Below, piece after piece: positions 54,731-62,114 of a stretch of DNA of 64,000 nt. Position numbers and translations under genes: made by a program. The notes under the pieces are model-generated. The model searched no databases and was not told the origin of the DNA. It was given only the letters and a program-made list of their open reading frames with translations. Where the stretch lies: contig JACPFW010000005.1 of the NCBI GenBank assembly GCA_016182795.1, positions 101,064-165,063 of the forward strand. The letters are read 5' to 3'. The stretch comes from Gemmatimonadota bacterium (GTDB lineage Bacteria > Gemmatimonadota > Gemmatimonadetes > Gemmatimonadales > Gemmatimonadaceae). Position 1 is the stretch's first letter, and every line of letters starts with the position of its first letter.

Positions 54731-55476
54731 TCGCCCCGCGAGAAGTACTTCTCAATCAGCGCGTACAGGATGATGTACACGTACCGGCTCCCCATTTCCT
54801 TGATCAGGAATTTCGACTCGCCCGCTTCGCGGCCGTACCAGTTGGTGGGCACAACGCTCCACGAGTAGCCGCGCACGATCGCCTTGAGCGGCAGTTCGAT
54901 GGTCAGGTTGAAGTGATTGGAGAGCAACGGCCGGCACCCGTCGATGACCTCGCGCCGGAAGCATTTGAAGGCGTTGGTGAAGTCATTGTAGCGCTCGCGG
55001 AACAGAACGCGCACAATCCAGTTGGCGACGCGGTTGAGAATGAGTTTGCTCCACGGATAGCTCCGCACCGCGGCGCCCTCGATGAATCGCGAACCGAACG
55101 CGCAGTCGAAGCCGGCCTCGAGCTGCCGGTAGTACGTCACGATATCGCGGGGATCGTCGGACGCATCGGCCATCACGATCACGACCGCGTCACCGGAAAA
55201 GACATCGAGCCCATGTCGCACCGCGAAGCCGTAGCCGGCCGGGCCGGGATTCACCGAGCTGCGCAGGGTCGGCACCCGGGCGGCCAGCTGACGGAGCACC
55301 GCCTCAGTGTCGTCGGTGCAGTGATCGAGCGCCACGAGAATCTCGTGCGGCACGCCAGCCCCCAGCAGCACCCCTTCGACGGCGAGCACGGTGGGCACGA
55401 TCGATGCGCCTTCGTTGTGCGCGGGGATGAGCACAGTCAGCACGAGCGGCCGCGGGGCCGGCGCGGGCACGGTCAT
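54706..55476 (-). CDS. GT2 family glycosyltransferase
   Basis: 256 residues from the ATG at 55476, which overlaps the epimerase stop as ATGA. GT-A motifs: LTVLIPAHNEGASIVPTVLA, and AVVIVMADASDDPRDIV (metal-binding Asp). RYNDFTNAFKCFRREVID and FKCFRRE are typical of dolichol-phosphate-mannose-synthase-like enzymes. No C-terminal helices, unlike the other GT2. Cytoplasmic or peripheral membrane. Confidence 0.9.
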   Translation of the reverse strand: MTVPAPAPRPLVLTVLIPAHNEGASIVPTVLAVEGVLLGAGVPHEILVALDHCTDDTEAVLRQLAARVPTLRSSVNPGPAGYGFAVRHGLDVFSGDAVVIVMADASDDPRDIVTYYRQLEAGFDCAFGSRFIEGAAVRSYPWSKLILNRVANWIVRVLFRERYNDFTNAFKCFRREVIDGCRPLLSNHFNLTIELPLKAIVRGYSWSVVPTNWYGREAGESKFLIKEMGSRYVYIILYALIEKYFSRGDYRRLGAD

Positions 55477-56576
55477 GCCCCGAACACCGGCGCCAGTTCG
55501 GCGGCGTGCGCCACCATCCACGTATGCAGGTCTTCGAGAACGGTGCGCGGCGAGCGCGTTGGCCGCCACGGCAACGCCTGCAGCAGGGCGCGCTGATCGG
55601 TGAGGTAGACGCGCACATCGCTCGGATGCGTGGCGAGGTCGGCGGACATCGGCACCTGCGCGCCGGAGATCTCGCGGCACAACGCGGTCATCTCGGCGAG
55701 GGAGAGACTGTTGGCAACCCCACCGCCGGCATTCCACACGCGCCCTTCCACGCTCGTCCAGCCCCCGAGCTGCGCCAGCAGGAGGTCACAGACATCGTCG
55801 ATGTGCAGTACATCTCTCACCTGCTTGCCCTCGCCTCCCCATCCCTGATAGCAGAGCCCGCCGCCAAACACGTGCCGCGCCATCCAGAGCGCGAACACGC
55901 CCTGATCAACCTTGCCCATCTGGCCGGGACCGGCGATGACCCCGAACCGCGTCGTCACCGACGATACCCCCAGCGCCGCGTACTCCGCCAAGAGCAGTTC
56001 GCCGGCGAGTTTGGTGCTGCCGTAGAGTGTCCGCACGCCGGCCAGTGAGAACGACTCCGAAATGCCGGCGGCGGATGCCCCGGTTGATTCCGGTTGCTCG
56101 TCGAGTACGAACCGGGTCGGCGATTCGTGGACTCGCAGCGCGTTGACGAGCGCGACGGGATAGACGCGGCTCGTCGACAGAAACAGCACGCGCGCCCGCC
56201 GTTCGCGCGCTAGCTCTGCGCAGTTGACGAGACCGCCAAGGTTCGCGTCCACCACGTAACGCGAGCCGCCGCCATACCCCGCCAGGACCGAGGGCTCCGC
56301 CGCGCACTCGACAATGAGGTCAATGGGCCGCCCGCCGAGCGCCAGGTCTTCGGGATTGCGCGCGTCGCCGTGCACAAACTCCACACCGGCATCGCGAAGC
56401 AACGGTACGTTCAGCTCGCTGCCGCGGCGACGGAGGTTGTCGAGCGCCACCACCCGAGCGCCGACGTCGGGCCGGGAGAGACGCCGGGCCACCGCCGCCC
56501 CGACGAAGCCCGCCCCTCCCGTCACAAGCACCGTCGCCCCCCGCACCTTCGCGTCAACCATCGTCGGTTCCGTCAT
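55473..56576 (-). CDS. NAD-dependent sugar-nucleotide epimerase/dehydratase (CDP-paratose 2-epimerase-like)
   Basis: 367 residues; ATG at 56576 chosen, ATG at 56561 also possible. NAD-binding VLVTGGAGFVGAAVARRL; catalytic VLFLSTSRVYP and YGSTKLAGELLLAEY (Tyr-x3-Lys). QVRDVLHIDDVCDLLL is the substrate-site loop common in extended short-chain dehydrogenases. The pattern is nearest to CDP-tyvelose/paratose epimerases, but the exact sugar is uncertain. Coupled with the following GT2 gene. Confidence 0.88.
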   Translation of the reverse strand: MTEPTMVDAKVRGATVLVTGGAGFVGAAVARRLSRPDVGARVVALDNLRRRGSELNVPLLRDAGVEFVHGDARNPEDLALGGRPIDLIVECAAEPSVLAGYGGGSRYVVDANLGGLVNCAELARERRARVLFLSTSRVYPVALVNALRVHESPTRFVLDEQPESTGASAAGISESFSLAGVRTLYGSTKLAGELLLAEYAALGVSSVTTRFGVIAGPGQMGKVDQGVFALWMARHVFGGGLCYQGWGGEGKQVRDVLHIDDVCDLLLAQLGGWTSVEGRVWNAGGGVANSLSLAEMTALCREISGAQVPMSADLATHPSDVRVYLTDQRALLQALPWRPTRSPRTVLEDLHTWMVAHAAELAPVFGA

Positions 56577-56663
56577 CGGCCTGTGCTTTCGGGGAACGGG
56601 AGGGCGCACGACGCGCCTGAGGTAATCTTGCATCCCCGCGCGCCGCGCACCACTCTCCCATTG

Positions 56664-58736
56664 ATGCACGCCTCCGCTTCGTTCCTCTACACGCTCGCCG
56701 TCGTCTGCTCCGTCGCCGCCGTCACGACGGTGCTGTGCCAGCGCATCCGGCTGCCCGTGGTCTTCGGCTACCTGCTGGCCGGCATGATCGTGGGACCGCA
56801 CGTGCCGGTGCCGCTCGTCGCCGACACGGGCACGCTGTCGTCGCTCGCCGAAGTGGGCATCGTGCTGCTGATGTTCTCCATCGGCCTCGAGTTCTCGCTG
56901 CGCCGCATGCTGCGGCTCGCGCCGGTCTCCGGACTGGTGGCCCTGCTCGAAACGACGGCAATGTTCGGCTTCGGTGTGGCCGCCGCCGAGCTGCTGGGCT
57001 GGTCGTCGCGCGAGGCCGTGTTCACGGGCGCGATCATCGCCATCTCGTCCACCACAATCATTGCGCGCGCCTTCAACGACCATCCGGTCGAGCCGGCGGT
57101 GCGCGACACGGTCTTCGGCATTCTCGTCTTTGAGGACTTGATTGCCATCATTCTGCTCGCCGCGCTGTCCGCCCTCGGCAGCGGCACCGGGGTGACCCTG
57201 CGCGAGCTGGGGGCCACCGTGCTCCAGCTCGCCACCTTCCTGGCGGCGCTCATCGGCATCGGCCTGCTCGTGGTGCCGCGGTTCATTCGGTACGTGGCAC
57301 GACTGCGGCGCGACGAGACGACGCTCGTGACGACGGTCGGGCTCGCCTTCGCGGCAGCCCTGCTCGCCACGGCCTTTGGCTACTCCGTCGCGCTCGGTGC
57401 CTTCCTGATGGGCGCACTGGTCTCCGAGTCCGGCGCGCGGCATGCCATCGAGAAGCTGCTCGCCCCGCTTCGCGATTTCTTCGCCGCCGTCTTCTTCGTC
57501 GCCGTCGGCTCGTCCATCGACCCCGCGCTTGTCGCCCGCCATTGGGTCGCCGCGCTGGTGTTGACCGCCGTCGTCATGGGAGGCAAGGTGGTCGCCGTCG
57601 CTGTCTCGGTCTTTCTCTCGGGACGCGACGTCCGCACCAGCGTCCGCGCGGCGATGAGCCTCGCGCAGATCGGCGAGTTCTCGTTCATCATCGCCGGAGT
57701 CGGCGCCGCATCGGGCGCCGTCGGCGAGCACCTGCTGCCGGTGGCGGTGGCGGCGTCGGCGTTGACGACACTGGCCACGCCAGCGCTGATCGCGGCATCG
57801 GCCGATGTCGCCGCGCGCGTCGATCGCGCGCTGCCGGCACCGCTCCAGACCTTTGTCGCGCTTTATGGGTCGTGGTTCGAGGCGATGCGCAGCGGCGGCG
57901 CCCCCCAGCAGCAATCGCGAACGCGGCAGCTCGTTGGATTCATGGCGCTGGATGTCGCCGTGCTCATGGCGGTCGTCGTCGCTGCTGCCGTGGAGATGCC
58001 GCGCGGCATCACGCTGCTGCAACGCTGGACCGGCGCCGGTCCGACGACGGCGCAGTTGCTCGTGCTGGCACTCGCGGCGCTCGTCGCCGCGCCGATCGTT
58101 CTTGGCCTCTTCCGGTCGGCGGGCCGCCTGGGCGACCTGTTCTCTGAGCGCGCCCTGCCCGTTCCACCCAAGGGCGCCGACTTTGGCTTCGCCCCGCGGC
58201 GTGCGTTGTCCGCGTCGCTCCAGGGTGGGTTGTTGCTGCTCGCCGGCGCGCCCGTCATTGCGGTGGCGCAGCCGTTTCTGCCTCCGCTGCGCGGCACCGT
58301 CGCGCTGCTCCTGCTCGTGATGTTCATTGGCGCGCTGGTCTGGCGCAGTGCCTCAAGCCTGCAAGGGCACGCCGAGGCCGGCGCCCAGCTGCTCGTCTCG
58401 GCGCTGCGGCATCAGATGGCCGAGACGGGCGTGTATCCCGTACCGCAGCCAATCGCGCACGCCGAGGAACTGCTGCCGGGCATGGGCGCGCCGGTGGGCG
58501 TCGCGATCGGTGCGGAGCATGCGGCCGCCGGACGCACGCTGCGTGAACTCAACGTGCGCGCCCGCACGGGGGCCGGCGTGCTCGCGATCACCCGCGGCGA
58601 CGAACGCATACTGATTCCGCGCGGCGGCGACACGATTCACGCCGGCGACGTGCTCGCGCTCGCGGGCACGCGTGAATCGGTCACGGCCGCCATCGCGCTG
58701 TTGACCGCGCACCGCACGAGCAGCGACACTGTGTAA
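56664..58736 (+). CDS. KefB-type cation/H+ antiporter with RCK_C domain
   Basis: 690 residues from the ATG at 56664. Twelve or more helices of the monovalent cation:proton antiporter-2 family: LPVVFGYLLAGMIVGPHV, LLMFSIGLEFSLRRM, TVFGILVFEDLIAIILL and SLAQIGEFSFIIAG. A C-terminal RCK_C/TrkA_C domain (RTLRELNVRARTGAGVLAI, GDTIHAGDVLALAGT) should bind a ligand. No KTN/Rossmann domain is seen before it. Cytoplasmic membrane; K+ or Na+ efflux is likely. It diverges from the epimerase gene. Confidence 0.9.
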   Translation: MHASASFLYTLAVVCSVAAVTTVLCQRIRLPVVFGYLLAGMIVGPHVPVPLVADTGTLSSLAEVGIVLLMFSIGLEFSLRRMLRLAPVSGLVALLETTAMFGFGVAAAELLGWSSREAVFTGAIIAISSTTIIARAFNDHPVEPAVRDTVFGILVFEDLIAIILLAALSALGSGTGVTLRELGATVLQLATFLAALIGIGLLVVPRFIRYVARLRRDETTLVTTVGLAFAAALLATAFGYSVALGAFLMGALVSESGARHAIEKLLAPLRDFFAAVFFVAVGSSIDPALVARHWVAALVLTAVVMGGKVVAVAVSVFLSGRDVRTSVRAAMSLAQIGEFSFIIAGVGAASGAVGEHLLPVAVAASALTTLATPALIAASADVAARVDRALPAPLQTFVALYGSWFEAMRSGGAPQQQSRTRQLVGFMALDVAVLMAVVVAAAVEMPRGITLLQRWTGAGPTTAQLLVLALAALVAAPIVLGLFRSAGRLGDLFSERALPVPPKGADFGFAPRRALSASLQGGLLLLAGAPVIAVAQPFLPPLRGTVALLLLVMFIGALVWRSASSLQGHAEAGAQLLVSALRHQMAETGVYPVPQPIAHAEELLPGMGAPVGVAIGAEHAAAGRTLRELNVRARTGAGVLAITRGDERILIPRGGDTIHAGDVLALAGTRESVTAAIALLTAHRTSSDTV

Positions 58737-58809
58737 CAGCGGCTGAGCGCCACCAGAAGTCACTGATTGAACGAGAATGGTACAGCGACATCTGACTTTT
58801 GACGCCAGT

Positions 58810-58849
58810 AATGCGCCATTATCGATAGATTATTGCGCCATTTCCGATA
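58810..58849. repeat. Two 18-bp imperfect direct repeats, 22 bp apart
   Basis: 58810-58827 and 58832-58849 match at 15 of 18 positions (core tgcgccatt...cgata). The 22-bp period puts both on the same DNA face. They lie in an AT-rich island (58741-58890) upstream of the small beta-barrel gene, so they are a candidate regulator site. I see no other feature in the 284-bp gap. Confidence 0.45.
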
Positions 58850-59020
58850 TCGCGTAATTCGATCCGCATTGCACGTCAGCGATCGCGACGCCGCAGGTAC
58901 CCGGCCAAGCAGAAGCCATAAACACTTCGCATTCTCGCCCGGGGAATCCTCCATCGGGGTTCGGCGCGACTCGCGCCTGATCGGGGGCGCGCACGGGCCG
59001 GTGCAACGCTATTTTCTGTG

Positions 59021-59842
59021 ATGCGCCGCCGCGCGCGGAGCGCCACTTCGATCCAATCACGAATGCCGAGCCGACTGCCATACGCCGTTTCGCGCGCTGT
59101 TCGTCGCGCCGCCGCCGCCGCACTTTTGGCCTTGCCCGTGGCCGCTCCGCTCGCGGCGCAGGGGGCTCGCGGAGAAGGGGTAGGCTACGGCGGCGCCTTT
59201 CCGTTCGCCACGATCTTCGTTTCTACTGGCGGCAGTCTCGTGTCGACCGACGCGCTGAACGCGGCCATCGACACGGCCAAGTACTTCGCCGTCTCCAACG
59301 ATGCGATCACCTACGGCGGCGGCGCGCGCGTGCACTGGGGCCGGATGATTCTCGGCGCCGAGTTGGCGACGTCGGACTTCGGTGAAGAAGGCGACCCGAC
59401 GCGCGGTCGCACGGTGGCGCTGCGCAGCCGGTTCGTGCTCGGCCAAGTCGGCTACGCCTGGTGGGCGGGGCGGCATTTGAACCTCTATCCAATGCTCGGC
59501 GTCGGAACCGGCACGATGGTGCTCACGCTCTCCGACCGGAACGGCGGCGGCGCGCCGCCGGCCGGCGTTGAACCCACCTTCGCCGAGGTCGCGCTGCACC
59601 CGAACTTCACGTCGAAGCCCAAGGCTACCTACCTGCTGTTCGAACCGTCGGTCGGCGCCGACTGGCTCGTGCTGCGCTCAGTGGGCGACCGCATGGGGCT
59701 CACCATCGGCGCGCGGCTCGGCACGAAGATCTCGCCAAACCGTGCCACGTGGCGCCTCGACGGGCGCAAGGTGATTGGCGGCCCCGACGTGGGACCCGAC
59801 GGTGCGTGGCTTCGCCTGACCGCCGGCATCGGCTGGCGTTAA
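59021..59842 (+). CDS. Small outer-membrane beta-barrel protein
   Basis: 273 residues from the ATG at 59021; an in-frame ATG at 59063 opens more directly into the signal peptide (AAAAALLALPVAAPLAAQG). Alternating hydrophobic/polar strands (ITYGGGARVHWGRMILGAEL, LRSRFVLGQVGYAWW, RMGLTIGARLGTKIS) and the C-terminal strand WLRLTAGIGWR point to an 8- or 10-strand barrel. No family recognised. Probably an outer-membrane protein of Gemmatimonadota type. Confidence 0.7.
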   Translation: MRRRARSATSIQSRMPSRLPYAVSRAVRRAAAAALLALPVAAPLAAQGARGEGVGYGGAFPFATIFVSTGGSLVSTDALNAAIDTAKYFAVSNDAITYGGGARVHWGRMILGAELATSDFGEEGDPTRGRTVALRSRFVLGQVGYAWWAGRHLNLYPMLGVGTGTMVLTLSDRNGGGAPPAGVEPTFAEVALHPNFTSKPKATYLLFEPSVGADWLVLRSVGDRMGLTIGARLGTKISPNRATWRLDGRKVIGGPDVGPDGAWLRLTAGIGWR

Positions 59843-60966
59843 GGGCCGAGCCACCCCAGCAACGCGTCGATGAACGCCGCCGCGTAGCGCTGCGCGGAAT
59901 AATCGCGCGCGCGGCGCGAGGCGGCCGCACCGCACTGCGCGGCGAGTGACGGATCGTCGAGATATCGCAGCAGCGCGCCGGCCAGCGCCGGCGCATCCTC
60001 AAATGGCGCCAGCAGGCCGTCGACCCCCGGCGTGATGATCTCGGCCGGCCCGCCGGCGGCGCCGGCGATCACCGGCTTGCCCAGCGCCATCGCTTCCGGC
60101 ACGACGATGCCGAACGGTTCGCGATCCGACGCGTGCACCACAATGTCCATTGCCTGCATCCAGCGCGGCACGTCGGCCTGAAAGCCGGCGAACGTCACGA
60201 CATCGGCGAGGCCGAGCGCGCGCACTTGGCGGCGCAGTAGGTCCGGATAATCGGGCTCGGGTTCGTGGGCGCCGCCCACGATCAAGGCGCGCACGGTGGA
60301 GTGCCGCGCGCGCACCGCCGGCAGCGCGTCGAGCAGTGTGTGCATGCCCTTCCACCGCTGCAGCCGTCCCACCATGCCGATGAGCGCGCCATCAGGAGGC
60401 AACCCGAGTGCCGCGCGCGCCGCGGCCGGCGTCTCGCGCCGCGCGTCGTCGAAGCGCTCCAGCGAGGCCCCGGGATACACCAGGCGCTGTGGACGATGCG
60501 GCCAGATGCGGGCCTGCGCAGCCGCGCAGTCGCGCGAGAGCACGACGACGCCGCGCGCGGGGAACAGCGTGGCGACGCGATCGAGCCAATCGGGTGTGGG
60601 CAGGCCGACCTGATACCACGCCGCCGGGACGCCGGCGAGCATTGCCGCCGGACCGGCCATCGTCTGCGACGCCACCATCCACCCGAAGATCATGGACACC
60701 TGCCGCTCGCGCGCGAGGCGCGCGATGGCGCGGATCACGGACACGCGGCGATTCAGCTGCCGCAGGCGCCCGACCGGCAGGAGATGCGTCTCGATGCCCA
60801 GCGCGCGCGCCTCCTGCACCATGGCGCCGTCACGCGTGAAGACCACGATCCACTCGACGCGACCGTCGCGGCCATGCTGCAGCAGCTGACGAAACATCAT
60901 CTCGCCGCCGCCCAGCGGCTCGCCCAGCGGCATCACAAGCAGGACGCGCGGCACGGCGCGCGTCAC
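59839..60966 (-). CDS. GT4 family glycosyltransferase
   Basis: 375 residues from a GTG at 60966, overlapping the previous stop as GTGA. GT-B fold: N-terminal EPLGGGEMMFRQLLQH (acceptor-side Gly loop), C-terminal IGMVGRLQRWKGMHTLLDAL, VPRWMQAMDIVVHAS and the E-x7-E motif in EPFGIVVPEAMALGKPVI. Retaining transferase, probably using a nucleotide sugar. Last gene of the three-gene glycan unit at the right edge; its 3' end overlaps the convergent barrel gene by 4 nt. Confidence 0.92.
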   Translation of the reverse strand: MTRAVPRVLLVMPLGEPLGGGEMMFRQLLQHGRDGRVEWIVVFTRDGAMVQEARALGIETHLLPVGRLRQLNRRVSVIRAIARLARERQVSMIFGWMVASQTMAGPAAMLAGVPAAWYQVGLPTPDWLDRVATLFPARGVVVLSRDCAAAQARIWPHRPQRLVYPGASLERFDDARRETPAAARAALGLPPDGALIGMVGRLQRWKGMHTLLDALPAVRARHSTVRALIVGGAHEPEPDYPDLLRRQVRALGLADVVTFAGFQADVPRWMQAMDIVVHASDREPFGIVVPEAMALGKPVIAGAAGGPAEIITPGVDGLLAPFEDAPALAGALLRYLDDPSLAAQCGAAASRRARDYSAQRYAAAFIDALLGWLGP

Positions 60967-62114
60967 CGCATCACCTCGTCCAGCACGGCGCGCACACCGC
61001 GCACCATCCCGTCCACCGTGAACGCGCGGCGCGCATGGTCGGCTCCCGCATTGGCGATGGCCGCCGCGCGCGCGGGGTCGGCGCGGAGCGACGCCACCGC
61101 CTGCGCCAGCGCCGCGCTGTCATCGGGCGGCACCAGCACGCCGGTGACGCCGTCGGTGACGATCTCGCGAACGCCGCCGGCATCCGCCGCGATGACAGGG
61201 CGGCGGGCCAGCATCCCCTCGACAATCACGCGACCGAACGGCTCGGGCAGGGTGGAGGCGTGGACCACGACATCGGCGGCGCGCATCAGCGTCGGCACAT
61301 CGTCGCGGAATCCAAGGAACTGCACGCGCGACGCGACGCCGAGCTGCTCGGCCCGCGACCGCAACTCGGCCTCGAACGCGTGCTCGCCGAACAACGGGGC
61401 GCCGACGACCCACAGCTGGCAGTCGGCCGGCAGCGCGCTGAGCGCGCGCAGCGCCACCTGCGGTCCCTTCCACGCATGCAGCCGCCCGAAGACGGCCATC
61501 ACGTACGACGGCGCCGGCGCGTACTGCGCGCGCAGCGCCTGGGCATCGGCATCGCGCACGGCGTCGAACGGTTCCGCCGCGATGCCGTTGTGCACCACAC
61601 GCACGATCCGCGCGCGGCCGCCCGCGCGCACGAACGCGTCAGCCGTGGCCTGTGAGTTGGCGATGACGCGTGCCGCCCCCCAGTTGGCGAGCATCACGGC
61701 GCCGCGCGTGTTGAGCGCGCTGAAGTGCGGTCGCCCCAACAGGTCGCGGAGATGCCACACCACCGGCCGTCCGCTCCGGCGTCCGGCGAGCGCTGCGACC
61801 ACGAACGCCTTCTGCGAGTTCGCATACAGCACGCGGGCGCCTGCTCCCTCGCGCGCCACGCCGCCGGCGAGCTGCCACGCGGCGCGCAGCGCGGCGAACG
61901 ATGGCGCGCGGCTCTCCTTCTTCACGAACGCCAGCGCGCCCATGTCGAGCACCCGCACCGCCACGCCGCGCCGCACGAGCGCCTCGCGGAACGGCCCGTC
62001 GGCGAAGAGCCGCACCGACACGTCATCACCGAGTCCGGCCACGACGTCGAGCATCGAGAGCTCGGCGCCGCCGAGCACACCAACGTGATCGAGGGCGAGC
62101 ACGCGGGGCGTCAT
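60963..62114 (-). CDS. GT4 family glycosyltransferase
   Basis: 383 residues from the ATG at 62114, overlapping the fusion-protein stop as ATGA. GT-B motifs: HVGVLGGAELSMLDV (N-terminal Gly loop), MAVFGRLHAWKGPQVALRAL, VPTLMRAADVVVHAS and E-x7-E in EPFGRVIVEGMLARRPVI. Similar in layout to the following GT4, so the two may add successive sugars. Cytoplasmic. Confidence 0.92.
   Translation of the reverse strand: MTPRVLALDHVGVLGGAELSMLDVVAGLGDDVSVRLFADGPFREALVRRGVAVRVLDMGALAFVKKESRAPSFAALRAAWQLAGGVAREGAGARVLYANSQKAFVVAALAGRRSGRPVVWHLRDLLGRPHFSALNTRGAVMLANWGAARVIANSQATADAFVRAGGRARIVRVVHNGIAAEPFDAVRDADAQALRAQYAPAPSYVMAVFGRLHAWKGPQVALRALSALPADCQLWVVGAPLFGEHAFEAELRSRAEQLGVASRVQFLGFRDDVPTLMRAADVVVHASTLPEPFGRVIVEGMLARRPVIAADAGGVREIVTDGVTGVLVPPDDSAALAQAVASLRADPARAAAIANAGADHARRAFTVDGMVRGVRAVLDEVMR

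Noticed and set aside
56577..58022. N-terminal extension of the epimerase frame over the antiporter gene
   Set aside because: The extension is charged low-complexity sequence opposite KefB; the Rossmann motif begins only after the ATG at 56576.
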